The translations under genes and the position numbers were made by a program. Below are positions 8,831-17,606 of a stretch of 64,000 bases of DNA, piece after piece (position 1 is the first letter of the stretch; each line of letters starts with the position of its first letter). Source of the DNA: Bacillus sp. UNC438CL73TsuS30. Its GTDB lineage: Bacteria; Bacillota; Bacilli; Bacillales; Cytobacillaceae. The notes beneath the pieces are model-generated. The model saw only the letters and a program-made list of their open reading frames with translations, had not been told where the DNA came from and ran no database searches. The DNA is taken from contig NZ_AXVA01000012.1 in assembly GCF_000482325.1 (NCBI RefSeq), positions 62,001-126,000 on the forward strand, given 5' to 3'.

Positions 8831-9766
8831 TTGAACAAACGAAATTTAGCATTGCTGACTATTTTTCTTACCTATTTTTTGATTGTGTTTGGAGGGTATG
8901 TGGCTTCCTCTAATTCCGGTATGGGGTGCGGGCCTGAATGGCCGAAGTGTAATGGTGAAATGATTCCATCCTTAAAAGGAGCTACTCTGATTGAGTATCT
9001 GCACCGGGTGATTGGGGCTTTACTTGGAATCCTTTCTTTACTGTTATTTTTCCAGATTCTTCGCTCAAAGCTGGGTTTTACCGCTCGTATGGTATCCTTT
9101 GTGATGCTCGGGCTGCTCACGGTTCAGGTTCTTCTTGGTGCAGTGGTCGTGGTACGAGATCTTCCTTCTATTATCATTACCATCCATTTATTAATTGCGA
9201 TGCTTTTTATGGGCTGTTTAATATGGATATGGAGATACCCTTATTTAGATGGTGCGCAACAGTCCTATCAGGTTCGACACCGAAGTCAAAAATCAATTAT
9301 CTTTCATTTAAACATCTTACTGGGCCTTATTCTATTAACGTTGGGATTTGGGGCATATATTAAGCATGAAACTTACGGACTGGCCTGTGGCTGGTTGGGC
9401 TGCAGGCAATCATTTTTCCCAGGTACAACACCAGAGGTGCTGCAATCTTTCCATAGAGGGTTAGCAGTTGTCACGGCACTTTATCTTCTAGTCGTAACGT
9501 ATTATGCTTTTTCAAAAAGCTGGGGCAAGGCTTTAAGGAGACGCATGTTATTGTGTACCTTTACGGTTCTTATGCAGCTCCTGATTGGCGTAATGGTTAT
9601 TGTCACAAAGCTTGATCTCCCATGGGCTGTTTTCCACTTGGCCATCGCTACTGCTTTGTTCGCTTTTGTTACGGAAGCAAGGGTTTATGCAGGGAATTTG
9701 GCAGTTAAAGCAGGTCCTAAATATCCGCAAAAAGTTGGAGAGCATGGGAGGCGAAGTAGTTTTTGA
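8831..9766 (+). CDS. CtaA/COX15-family heme A synthase homologue
   Basis: 311 residues with about eight membrane helices in two four-helix halves. The four family histidines are present (His58, His119, His208, His269), as are Glu55 in IEYLHR and both cysteine pairs (Cys33/Cys40 and Cys186/Cys191). CtaA oxidises heme O to heme A for aa3-type oxidases. It starts at a TTG behind GGGGGATGAAGG. In most Bacillus genomes ctaA lies back-to-back with ctaB; here no cytochrome oxidase gene is nearby, so this may be a second paralogue. Followed by a 21-bp repeat array and a terminator. Confidence 0.8.
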   Translation: MNKRNLALLTIFLTYFLIVFGGYVASSNSGMGCGPEWPKCNGEMIPSLKGATLIEYLHRVIGALLGILSLLLFFQILRSKLGFTARMVSFVMLGLLTVQVLLGAVVVVRDLPSIIITIHLLIAMLFMGCLIWIWRYPYLDGAQQSYQVRHRSQKSIIFHLNILLGLILLTLGFGAYIKHETYGLACGWLGCRQSFFPGTTPEVLQSFHRGLAVVTALYLLVVTYYAFSKSWGKALRRRMLLCTFTVLMQLLIGVMVIVTKLDLPWAVFHLAIATALFAFVTEARVYAGNLAVKAGPKYPQKVGEHGRRSSF

Positions 9767-9770
9767 CAGG

Positions 9771-9867
9771 ATTCGCTGATAAACCATTTACATTCGCTGA
9801 TAAATTGACTTGATTCGCTGATAAACTGCTCCAATTCGCTGATAACAGTGAAAAATACGCTGATAAA
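9771..9867. repeat. Five-unit array with exact 21-bp period
   Basis: A 13-nt core ATTCGCTGATAAA starts at 9771, 9792, 9813, 9834 and 9855 (last two copies with one change each), separated by 8 variable bases. The spacing is 21 bp without exception. It lies between convergent genes, 4 bp after the stop of the CtaA homologue. A related array is at 33771-33867. Confidence 0.9.
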
Positions 9868-9869
9868 TT

Positions 9870-9907
9870 AAAAAGCGCTTGGATTTCTTACAATCCAAGC
9901 GCTTTTT
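9870..9907. terminator. Bidirectional terminator
   Basis: The perfect 16-bp stem AAAAAGCGCTTGGATT / AATCCAAGCGCTTTTT serves both the CtaA homologue and the opposite DUF4097 gene. Confidence 0.88.
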
Positions 9908-9908
9908 C

Positions 9909-10760
9909 TCAATGAATATCAATATTCCCGCTCGAAACAGACAAATTGATTTTATGTTCTCCTGAACCATGTGTACCTTTAATGTTTTTCCGATTAAATT
10001 CTTTGGACTTCAAAGGAAAATCACAGGAAATATTACCGCTGCTCACTTCACCGTCTAAATCAAAGTCTGCATCATTCGGCAGGTCAAGATTAACGATCCC
10101 GGAACTTACATCAAGATTAATCGAATCGGTTAATTTGTCTACCTGAATTTTTGCTCTTCCTGATGAAATATCCCCGTTTATTTTCCCTTTATAATGTTGA
10201 ATATCAAGATTCCCTGAACTGAGGTCAAACGATCCTGTCTTGGTCGTTAATGAATCAATTTGAACATTACCAGAAGAACCATCATGATTAAAATGATTCA
10301 CAGTGAGGTTGTCGAGCTTCATATTTCCAGATCCAATATCGAGGGATAATTCGTCTAATTTCATAGACTTCCCCGAAAATTCAAGATTGCCGGAACCTAA
10401 ATCAATTTCCATATCTTGTTTATAGGATTCCGGAATATAGATTTTTAATGTTTTCTTTTTAAATGGGGTCCAATCAAACCAATCAAACCATTTCTTTTTC
10501 ACCGTGACTTCAACCGTATCACCGTCCTCGTTCACAGTCAGTTTCCCGTTTCCCTGAAGTACAGCTTTTAAATTCAGGCGATCCGCTGGGATAATAGCCG
10601 CATTAACAGCGGAAACATCAACTTTAATGACATGGACATCCTCTGAAATCACAGCAATACCTTCACGACTCCCGGCAGAAAACCAATCAAAACGCAGCGA
10701 TTGTTGAAAAACAAAATATAAACCCGTAATGATTAATAAAATAATCACAATTCTTTTCAT
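9909..10760 (-). CDS. DUF4097 (LiaG-like) membrane-anchored beta-repeat protein
   Basis: 283 residues. One N-terminal membrane segment (IVIILLIITGLYFVF) leaves the remainder outside the cell. From residue ~100 onward it has a repeating pattern with SGN/SSGN turns (LDIGSGNMKL, HDGSSGNVQI, DLSSGNLDI, DVSSGIVNL), as expected for the DUF4097 beta-solenoid. The length and layout are close to B. subtilis LiaG, a protein of unknown function from the cell-envelope stress operon. Here no liaF, liaS or liaR lies beside it, so it is a stand-alone homologue. The ATG follows GGGTGGGAG. Confidence 0.75.
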   Translation of the reverse strand: MKRIVIILLIITGLYFVFQQSLRFDWFSAGSREGIAVISEDVHVIKVDVSAVNAAIIPADRLNLKAVLQGNGKLTVNEDGDTVEVTVKKKWFDWFDWTPFKKKTLKIYIPESYKQDMEIDLGSGNLEFSGKSMKLDELSLDIGSGNMKLDNLTVNHFNHDGSSGNVQIDSLTTKTGSFDLSSGNLDIQHYKGKINGDISSGRAKIQVDKLTDSINLDVSSGIVNLDLPNDADFDLDGEVSSGNISCDFPLKSKEFNRKNIKGTHGSGEHKINLSVSSGNIDIH

Positions 10761-10977
10761 CTTTTTTCTCCCACCCTATTTCCAGTTTTTATCTCTAAAT
10801 ACATCTTATAGGGGGAAAGCATTTCTCACAATGTACTGGAGATTTAATTCTTTTTAAGACTTAAGACGTACGGAACTGGGGGACCTTTCACACGAAGTAA
10901 AAGTGGATATATTTTGGTAGACGAAATACTTTAAATTACTGGAATTTGTGCTATTCTTTGTATTGGAGGTGTTTAAG

Positions 10978-11325
10978 TTGACAACAGAAAAAATTACGCC
11001 AAAAGAATTACATGAACGATTAAAAAGAAATGAAAAGGTTTTGCTTCTTGATGTCCGAGCTGAAGATAAATATCAGGCTGAACACATAGCAGCCCCTCAA
11101 ATTGAAAACCTCAATATTCCTAAAACGATTATTTTTGGAGTAGAGGAAACAAAAGAGGATGCGAAATTATCCCTTCCAAGGGAAGAGGAAATCATCGTTA
11201 CCTGTACGACAGGAAATTCTGCAGCGAAATGTGCTAGTATCCTCCGAAACCTTGATTATAAAGTCAAAGTTTTAGAGGGTGGCCTTACGGCATGGAAGGA
11301 ATATAAAAAATCTCTGGAAAAATAG
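10978..11325 (+). CDS. Rhodanese-domain protein
   Basis: 115 residues forming one rhodanese domain: LLLDVRAEDKY near the start, catalytic loop TCTTGNSA with Cys76, and the final GGLTAWKEY. Such proteins move sulfane sulfur or sense redox. I chose the TTG at 10978, seven bases after GGAGGTG, over an upstream GTG that lacks a ribosome binding site. It is followed 15 bp later by a BASS-type transporter, so the two probably form an operon and the transporter may carry a sulfur or organic acid compound, which is only inference. Confidence 0.85.
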   Translation: MTTEKITPKELHERLKRNEKVLLLDVRAEDKYQAEHIAAPQIENLNIPKTIIFGVEETKEDAKLSLPREEEIIVTCTTGNSAAKCASILRNLDYKVKVLEGGLTAWKEYKKSLEK

Positions 11326-11340
11326 TGGGGAGAGATCTTC

Positions 11341-12315
11341 ATGCTGCAAAGATTAAATAAGCAACTAGAAAAAACTTTGCCTTTGATAACACCCATCAGC
11401 GTCATCTTAGGAGTTATATTGAGTGTTTATCTAAAGGACTTTTCCTATTTAGTCCCTTGGTTATTTGCGTTTATGACTTTTTCCGGAAGCCTAAGTTCAA
11501 ATTTTAAATCGCTAACAGAGGTAATTACCCATCCATTCCCTGTATTCTTAGCTATGTGCATTTTACATGTGTTCATGCCGCTTTGGGCCTGGGGGGTGGG
11601 GCATGTTGCCTTTTACGGGGATGACTTTACAATCACAGGGTTAATCCTGGCTATGGTCATTCCAACAGGTGTCACAAGTTTTATTTGGGTATCGATTTAC
11701 AAAGGAAATATTCCGTTGACCTTATCGATTATTTTAGTGGATACATTACTTTCCCCACTTATTGTTCCTTACTCCATTTCTCTTTTCATGGGTCAAAAAA
11801 TCAACATGGATTTCATAAATATTATGAAGGGTTTATTTGGAATGGTGGTCATTCCTTCGTTAATCGGTATGTTCTTAAATCAGCTAACGAAGGGAAGGAT
11901 TAAGGAGCAACTAGGTTCAAAGCTTGCTCCTTTTTCAAAAATTTGCATGGGGGTCGTCGTAATGTTAAACGGCTCTGTTGTTGCCCCCTATTTGCGGCAT
12001 CTCCATCTAAAATTAGTCCTTATTACCTTGGTGGTATTTTTTATTGCCCTTACTGGTTATTTATTTTCCTTTTTCCTAGGACGGTTAATCAAAAGTGACC
12101 GTGATACGGTGATTACATTAACTTTCACTGGCGGAATGCGGAATATTAGTGCAGGAGCTGTTATTGCCGTTTCTTATTTCCCTGCTGCTGTAGCTGTTCC
12201 TGTCGTGGTCGGCATGCTATTCCAACAAATTTTAGCCTCATTAAATGGACATTTTTTAAATAAATATTATGATAGAAAGATTGGACACCAAGAATCTAAA
12301 TCTGTTGCTGTATAG
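11341..12315 (+). CDS. Bile acid:sodium symporter (BASS) family transporter
   Basis: 324 residues with nine to ten membrane helices. The family features are visible in the middle (MVIPTGVTSFIWVSIYKGN) and near the end (LTFTGGMRNISAGAVIA), regions that form the Na+ and substrate sites in BASS proteins. Bacterial members take up organic anions such as pantoate, pyruvate or sulfonates; nothing here fixes the substrate. It follows the rhodanese gene by 15 bp and precedes an NCS2 permease by 23 bp, so all three may be co-transcribed. Confidence 0.85.
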   Translation: MLQRLNKQLEKTLPLITPISVILGVILSVYLKDFSYLVPWLFAFMTFSGSLSSNFKSLTEVITHPFPVFLAMCILHVFMPLWAWGVGHVAFYGDDFTITGLILAMVIPTGVTSFIWVSIYKGNIPLTLSIILVDTLLSPLIVPYSISLFMGQKINMDFINIMKGLFGMVVIPSLIGMFLNQLTKGRIKEQLGSKLAPFSKICMGVVVMLNGSVVAPYLRHLHLKLVLITLVVFFIALTGYLFSFFLGRLIKSDRDTVITLTFTGGMRNISAGAVIAVSYFPAAVAVPVVVGMLFQQILASLNGHFLNKYYDRKIGHQESKSVAV

Positions 12316-12338
12316 TTGTTAAAAAGGAGTAAAGATGA

Positions 12339-13655
12339 ATGAGTAATTTCACAAAAACGGGAAGTGGATTTTTGACTGGAATTCAAGGCATTCAATGGTC
12401 AGTCTTTATGCTCACCAATATTATTGCCGTCCCTATCGTCGTCGGGGCAGCTTTTCATATGTCTCCCGCCGAAATCTCAACATTTATGCAACGCATGCTA
12501 TTTGTAACGGGGGCAGCTACCTTAGTCCAGTTGTTCATTGGACACCGACTTCAAGTGGTGGAAGGTGCTGCCGGTATGTGGTGGGCTTTGTTCATTGTTC
12601 TTGGTTCCATGAGTGCCCCTTCTGAAAAAGGGCATTTATTGCAGCAATTAGAAATGGGTCTAGTCATTGCAGGAATTATTTTAGTGATATTGGGTTTTTC
12701 ACCAATAATTGAAAAAGTTACAAATTTGTTTACCCCTATTGTAACTGGAGTCTATTTAATTTTGCTCGTCAGCCAAATGAGTGGTTCCTTTATAAAAAGC
12801 ATGCTGGGAATTACCGAAACGAATCATCTAAATGGGAAAATTATTGGTATTTGTTTAATAGAAATCGTTGTAATTTTATTTTTTTCCTTAAAGGCAAGAG
12901 GAATTCTGAGGAGCATGGGACCTCTAATTGGAATTGTGATTGGCTGGTTATTATTTCATTTTTTAGGATTAATTCAACCAGGAAAAACGTACGAGCCAGC
13001 AGGATGGTTTGCGGCTCCGAAAGTATTTACCTGGGGTGCACCACAGTTTGATTTTGGGATTGTCTTAACTTCTGTCATCACTGCTATTATCTTAATTTCA
13101 AATGTAATTGCAAGTATACTAGTGGTTGGGACTGCTATCGATAGGGAGATAAAGCCACGCGAGTATTCAAAAGGAATTCTCGGCAATGGGGTCAATTTAT
13201 TTCTCTCAGGACTCTTTTCTGTAGTAGGAGTTGTGCCATTATCCATTTCTGCCGGATTCATTGGAACCACAGGAATTAAAGAGAAAAGTCCAATTGTGGT
13301 TGGGGCGGTTTTAATTGTGATTTCTAGCTTTTTTCCATACATTGGTGAGTTTTTTTCTCATTTGCCGATGGAGGTTGCCTATACATCCCTATTTATTCTA
13401 TTTTCTCAAATGATGGGTTTTGGCATCCGCGACCTCATGGGGCAGGAACCATCGTCGAGAAATTTACTAGTAATTGGTCTTTCGTTAATGGCTGGGATTG
13501 GAATGATGTTTGTCCCGACTGCTGCGTTTGAAACGATTGCTCCATGGCTGCGTAATATCATGGCCAATGGCTTACTTGTTGGTCTAATTTTATGTTTACT
13601 ACTAGAACATGTGGTATTCCGGGAGAAAAAAAATCCTGCTATATATTTGAACTAA
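12339..13655 (+). CDS. NCS2-family purine/pyrimidine permease
   Basis: 438 residues with about 12-14 membrane helices. The N-terminal signature (GIQGIQWSVFMLTNIIAVPIVV) and the helix with QLFIGHRLQVVEGAAGMWWA resemble Bacillus YwdJ-type nucleobase permeases of the NCS2 (xanthine/uracil) family. It should import a nucleobase with a proton. The ribosome binding site is AAAGGAG. No purine catabolic gene is adjacent; substrate is unknown. Confidence 0.8.
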   Translation: MSNFTKTGSGFLTGIQGIQWSVFMLTNIIAVPIVVGAAFHMSPAEISTFMQRMLFVTGAATLVQLFIGHRLQVVEGAAGMWWALFIVLGSMSAPSEKGHLLQQLEMGLVIAGIILVILGFSPIIEKVTNLFTPIVTGVYLILLVSQMSGSFIKSMLGITETNHLNGKIIGICLIEIVVILFFSLKARGILRSMGPLIGIVIGWLLFHFLGLIQPGKTYEPAGWFAAPKVFTWGAPQFDFGIVLTSVITAIILISNVIASILVVGTAIDREIKPREYSKGILGNGVNLFLSGLFSVVGVVPLSISAGFIGTTGIKEKSPIVVGAVLIVISSFFPYIGEFFSHLPMEVAYTSLFILFSQMMGFGIRDLMGQEPSSRNLLVIGLSLMAGIGMMFVPTAAFETIAPWLRNIMANGLLVGLILCLLLEHVVFREKKNPAIYLN

Positions 13656-13668
13656 ATTACAAAACGAA

Positions 13669-13696
13669 ATCCTCTCGCGTTCTTCGCCGAGAGGAT
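13669..13696. terminator. Bidirectional terminator
   Basis: ATCCTCTCG / CGAGAGGAT form a 9-bp stem between the NCS2 permease and the SET-domain gene. Confidence 0.65.
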
Positions 13697-13700
13697 ATTG

Positions 13701-14078
13701 TTATTCTTTATTAAACCAGAGGGGATCATCGATATCGACATCGCCATTATAATTAATGAAGATTTCTTCTCCTGCTTTAATATCTTTGTAAGCATAGAAA
13801 TCAAAGGTGTGATTATCAAAGTTAATTTCATACCTGGCATTGGGTGTGTAAGAATGGTTAAACAGCATCCCATACCCTAATAGAATGGCTGTATGGTTTT
13901 TCCCATACTCAAAGGCATAATCCGCAAGAAGTGTCTTTTCGATGTGTTCATGTTCTTCATTCGGATAAGAAATGACCGGGGCTTCATGAATCAATTCCCC
14001 TTCTGCAATATCACAAGTGGCAAATACTCCTCGATTAAACTCTCCTGCACTGATCGTTGAAGTCTTAATCTCAATCAT
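13701..14078 (-). CDS. SET-domain protein
   Basis: 125 residues, essentially one SET domain: RGVFATCDIAEGE near the start, the knot motif FNHSYTPNARYE in the middle and GEEIFINYNG near the end. In eukaryotes SET proteins methylate lysines; small bacterial versions are found in many Bacillaceae with unknown targets. The ATG has AGGAGATTACT before it. Single gene, convergent with the permease. Confidence 0.85.
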   Translation of the reverse strand: MIEIKTSTISAGEFNRGVFATCDIAEGELIHEAPVISYPNEEHEHIEKTLLADYAFEYGKNHTAILLGYGMLFNHSYTPNARYEINFDNHTFDFYAYKDIKAGEEIFINYNGDVDIDDPLWFNKE

Positions 14079-14232
14079 AGTAATCTCCTGTTTAAAGTTC
14101 TTTTCTTCTTAGCTTGACAGTTAGTATGGATAAAAGCAAATATTTTTACTCTTAATTCAAGTACCTGTTTTTTACGTGGAAGAGAAGTATAATGGGTGTA
14201 TCTTTTATTTCTTTTTAAAAGGAGCTTTCAAT

Positions 14233-15168
14233 ATGAATATCATTGACCTGCATTGTGATGCATTACTTAAGCTTTCAGAGGGGAAGGGTAGACTGCGTTT
14301 TGCCGATGCCCTTGAATTAGAGACGAATAAAGCACGTTTACATAAAGGGAAAGTGAAGGTTCAGTGCTTTGCGATTTTTATCGAACCGGAAATTCCTTCT
14401 GATCAAAAATTCCAAGAAGCCCTTCAGCAGATTGATTATTTTTACAAGGAGGTTCTTGGGAAGAACCCAGATATGGTTCAGATACGGGAGTGGTCAGATT
14501 TTGACAATCTTAAGCTTGGTCAGATTGGAGCGATGTTAACGCTTGAAGGTGTTGATGCAATTGGCAATGATTTAGCGAAGCTGAATATTCTTTATCAGCT
14601 TGGAGTTCGTTCGGTCGGCCTGACTTGGAATAATGCCAACCTTGCAGCAGATGGAGCTGGGGAACCACGCGGTGCCGGACTTACCCATTTTGGGAAAAAG
14701 ATCGTCAAATTTCATAATGATCATAAAATCCTAACGGACGTTTCCCATCTTTCTGACCGGGCATTTTGGGATGTTATGGAGATTGCAAAATATCCAATTG
14801 CCAGTCATTCCAACTCAAGAACGCTTTGCAACCATCGACGGAATCTAACGGATGAAATGGCTGTGGAAATGTTTAAAAAGGACGGGTTAATTCATGTTGT
14901 CTATAATCCTCCCTTTGTAAAAGAAGAGGGAGAAGCAACCATTGCAGACCTTATTAAACATATTGACCATTTTTGTTCACTTGGCGGTGTGAAACAGATC
15001 GGATTGGGTTCGGATTTTGATGGGATTTCTGAATTTATCACGGACTTGGAAGATGCATCGAAGAGCCAAAACCTCATTAATGAATTATTAAAGCATTATT
15101 CCGAAGCAGAGGTTAGAGGATTTGCTGGCCAAAACTTCCTAGATAAGAGACCGGGAATTGGAAGATGA
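14233..15168 (+). CDS. Membrane-dipeptidase-type (M19) dipeptidase
   Basis: 311 residues from the ATG at 14233, preceded by AAAGGAG; a GTG at 14176 is in frame but unsupported. The binuclear zinc ligands of the renal dipeptidase family are visible: His7/Asp9 (DLHCD), Glu105 (LTLEGVD), His172 (DVSHLSD) and His192 (ASHSNSR), plus GLGSDFDG (Asp261). It cleaves dipeptides, including D-residue-containing ones in related enzymes, and is cytosolic here (no signal peptide). Its stop overlaps the start of the DmpA-type gene in ATGA, so the genes are coupled. Confidence 0.88.
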   Translation: MNIIDLHCDALLKLSEGKGRLRFADALELETNKARLHKGKVKVQCFAIFIEPEIPSDQKFQEALQQIDYFYKEVLGKNPDMVQIREWSDFDNLKLGQIGAMLTLEGVDAIGNDLAKLNILYQLGVRSVGLTWNNANLAADGAGEPRGAGLTHFGKKIVKFHNDHKILTDVSHLSDRAFWDVMEIAKYPIASHSNSRTLCNHRRNLTDEMAVEMFKKDGLIHVVYNPPFVKEEGEATIADLIKHIDHFCSLGGVKQIGLGSDFDGISEFITDLEDASKSQNLINELLKHYSEAEVRGFAGQNFLDKRPGIGR

Positions 15169-16193
15169 AGATCAGGGAGGCTGGTTTAAGGATCGGGAAA
15201 CTGCCAACAGGTGATAAGAATTGTATTACCGATGTAATAGGGGTTAGGGTAGGACATGTAACATTGGATTACCCTTTGGATGCATCAGGGAATGAGTATG
15301 CCTGTACAGGAGTTACTGCCATTTTGCCGCATAACGGAAATTTATTTCGAGAAAAAGTAACGGCCAACTGCCACGTCCTAAATGGATTTGGGAAAACCAC
15401 GGGTCTAGTTCAAATCAATGAATTAGGAGTGCTTGAATCACCTATTCTGTTAACAAATACCTTTGCTGTTCCGGCGGTTGCGCAGGGCACGCTGCAATAT
15501 ATGTTAGAGGAAAATCCTGAAATTGGAGAGTCAACAGGAACTATCAATGTGGTTGTTGGTGAATGCAATGACAGCTATCTTAATTCGATACGTCTCTTTC
15601 CGATAAAGCCGGAGCATGCCGTAGAAGCCATTCGAAAAGCAACCGCTGAGCCTGCTAGAGAAGGGGCTGTTGGTGCTGGTAAGGGAATGGTGTGTTTTGG
15701 CTATAAAGGCGGGATTGGAACGTCTTCACGTAAAATTGAAGAATATACGATTGGCTGCCTTGTTCTAAGCAATTTTGGAAGAAAAGAAGAGTTTCAATGG
15801 GCACGTTATTTTAGTGAAGGAGAAGCTCTTTCGGAAACAGCTGATGGCTCGATCATCCTTGTTCTTGCGACAGATGCGCCATTAAGCGACCGGCAGCTTA
15901 AGCGTGTGGCTAAGCGCTGCGGAATTGGTTTAGGGCGGACAGGCAGCCATTTCAGCCATGGAAGTGGAGATATTGTGATTGCTTTTTCAACGGCACATAA
16001 AATTCTTCATTTTTCAGAGGATGCTTTGGAGATGCGCTCACAACTACGTGAGGACCATTCGGTTATGAATCAGCTTTTTATGGGAGCTGCTGAGGCGGCC
16101 GAGGAGGCGATTTTAAACTCCCTGTCACAGGCTGAGACCACAAAGGGGCGTAATGGCCGCGTTGTTAACCAACTTAATTTTAAAAAGGAATGA
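15165..16193 (+). CDS. DmpA-family (S58/P1) aminopeptidase
   Basis: 342 residues of the self-processing L-aminopeptidase/D-esterase family (DmpA, BapA). Typical segments are ITDVIGVRVGHVTL at the start, TGVTAILPH, VVGECNDSYLN and KGGIGTSSR (183-189), the region where family members cut themselves to free the catalytic N-terminal Ser/Thr of the beta chain. Such enzymes release N-terminal residues from peptides, some with beta- or D-amino acids. It overlaps the dipeptidase by four bases and the next HTH gene by four bases. Confidence 0.85.
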   Translation: MKIREAGLRIGKLPTGDKNCITDVIGVRVGHVTLDYPLDASGNEYACTGVTAILPHNGNLFREKVTANCHVLNGFGKTTGLVQINELGVLESPILLTNTFAVPAVAQGTLQYMLEENPEIGESTGTINVVVGECNDSYLNSIRLFPIKPEHAVEAIRKATAEPAREGAVGAGKGMVCFGYKGGIGTSSRKIEEYTIGCLVLSNFGRKEEFQWARYFSEGEALSETADGSIILVLATDAPLSDRQLKRVAKRCGIGLGRTGSHFSHGSGDIVIAFSTAHKILHFSEDALEMRSQLREDHSVMNQLFMGAAEAAEEAILNSLSQAETTKGRNGRVVNQLNFKKE

Positions 16194-16432
16194 ACTTTAA
16201 AGTGTATCTAACTATAAAAGAAACAGCAGAGTATTTATCTGTCCCGGTTTCAACTGTAGAAAAGCTCGTGCAGAAGCGAAAGATTCGTACCCTCTATGAC
16301 GGAACAGAATATTTAATTTATAAAGATCAATTTAATACGCATTTGAGGCAGATGGAAAAATACAAACAACTAGTTGAGGAAATCTTAAATGAGCCGATTC
16401 CGGAAGATCTTGATGTGAAGGATGAGGATTAA
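16190..16432 (+). CDS. Small excisionase-type helix-turn-helix protein
   Basis: 80 residues. Residues ~7-50 match the HTH_17/excisionase fold (LTIKETAEYLSVPVSTVEKLVQKRKI then a wing), and the C-terminus is acidic (PEDLDVKDED). It could bind DNA and regulate its own operon, or it may be an adaptor. It overlaps the DmpA-type gene in ATGA, so it is made together with two peptidases, an unusual setting for this fold, which usually sits in prophages or integrative elements. Confidence 0.75.
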   Translation: MNFKVYLTIKETAEYLSVPVSTVEKLVQKRKIRTLYDGTEYLIYKDQFNTHLRQMEKYKQLVEEILNEPIPEDLDVKDED

Positions 16433-16511
16433 CTTTCAGGCTAGCAACGAATGAAAGCGATCATGGAATGCATACTAATAACAAATTTTCTTTTCTGAAT
16501 GATAGAGGGGA

Positions 16512-17606
16512 ATGAAGATAATTTTGGCAGATGAACATTACGGTATGGAGATTGGAATTTATACATTAGGTGATTTAGTTCCAGATCCTCAAACCGGGAA
16601 AACAATTCGTGCAAGTGAGAGATTGAAAGAAATTATGGGTGCGGCAAAGATGGCTGACGAAGCTGGTCTCGATGTATTTGGTGTTGGTGAACATCATCGT
16701 TTAGACTATGCGATTTCATCACCGCCAGTTGTATTGTCTGCCGTATCGCAGGTTACAAAGCGGATTAAACTGGCAAGTACTACAACTGTATTAGGTACTG
16801 TGGATCCTGTCCGGTTATTTGAAGATTTTGCAACACTGGATCTTTTATCAAACGGCAGGGCTGAAGTTATAGCAGGGCGAGGGGCTTTTGTAGAGTCTTT
16901 TTCATTATTCGGGTATGATTTGGACAATTATGACGGCTTATTTGAAGAGAATATCGATTTGTTTTTAAAGTTGAATGCGAATGAAAAAGTGACTTGGAAT
17001 GGCCATTATCGTACGCCATTATTTGATGCTGAGATTGCACCGCGTCCTCTACAAAATGGTATTCCTTTTTGGGTTGGGGTAGGAGGTTCTCCGGAAAGTG
17101 CAGAACGTGCAGGTAAATTCGGTACGGGATTAACCATGGCGATTCTCGGTGGTGATCCGAAACGCTTTAAACCGCTTGTGGATGTATATCGCAAGACAGC
17201 GGAGCAGTCAGGACATGCGCTGGAAAATTTGAAAGTGGCTGTAACGGGACATGCGTTTATTGGGGAAACGACCCAGCAGGCGAAAGACGATTATTATCCT
17301 TATTATGCCCATTACCGTGATTTTTTCAGTAAAGAGCAAGGAAGAAATCACATGAGTCGAGAAGAATTCGAACAGCTCGCAGCACCAGATACAGCATTAT
17401 TTGTCGGAAGTCCACAACAGATCATCGAAAAAATCCTAACCCAATATGAACTTTTTGGACATCAACGCTTTATAGCACAAATGGATATTGGTGGCATGCC
17501 TTTCAAGAAAGTGGCTGAAAACATAGAGTTGTTGGCAACGAAAGTAGCACCAGTTGTTCGAAGGGAAACAAAAAATTCAACATTGGCTACCCAAGCTGAC
17601 AAATAA
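16512..17606 (+). CDS. LLM-class flavin-dependent oxidoreductase
   Basis: 364 residues of the bacterial luciferase-like fold: MEIGIYTLGD near the start, FGVGEHHRLDYAISSPPVVLSAV, RIKLASTTTVLGTVDP and the C-terminal FVGSPQQIIEKIL. These enzymes use FMN or F420 to oxidise varied substrates; the exact one is unknown. Start is uncertain: the ATG at 16512 has GAGGGG only one base away, while an in-frame TTG at 16524 or ATG at 16545 would fit other family members. It stands alone, ~80 bp after the HTH gene. Confidence 0.85.
   Translation: MKIILADEHYGMEIGIYTLGDLVPDPQTGKTIRASERLKEIMGAAKMADEAGLDVFGVGEHHRLDYAISSPPVVLSAVSQVTKRIKLASTTTVLGTVDPVRLFEDFATLDLLSNGRAEVIAGRGAFVESFSLFGYDLDNYDGLFEENIDLFLKLNANEKVTWNGHYRTPLFDAEIAPRPLQNGIPFWVGVGGSPESAERAGKFGTGLTMAILGGDPKRFKPLVDVYRKTAEQSGHALENLKVAVTGHAFIGETTQQAKDDYYPYYAHYRDFFSKEQGRNHMSREEFEQLAAPDTALFVGSPQQIIEKILTQYELFGHQRFIAQMDIGGMPFKKVAENIELLATKVAPVVRRETKNSTLATQADK

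Noticed and set aside
9771..9867. CRISPR array
   Set aside because: The repeat is only 13 nt and spacers 8 nt; no cas genes are present. Same for 33771-33867.
9788..9970. Minus-strand open frame through the 21-bp array (YQRI heptads)
   Set aside because: No ribosome binding site, crosses a terminator stem and overlaps the end of the DUF4097 gene. The heptad is a by-product of a 21-bp period.
16190..16432. Prophage or integrative element signalled by an excisionase-type gene
   Set aside because: No integrase, attachment repeats or phage genes around it; it is coupled to metabolic genes.
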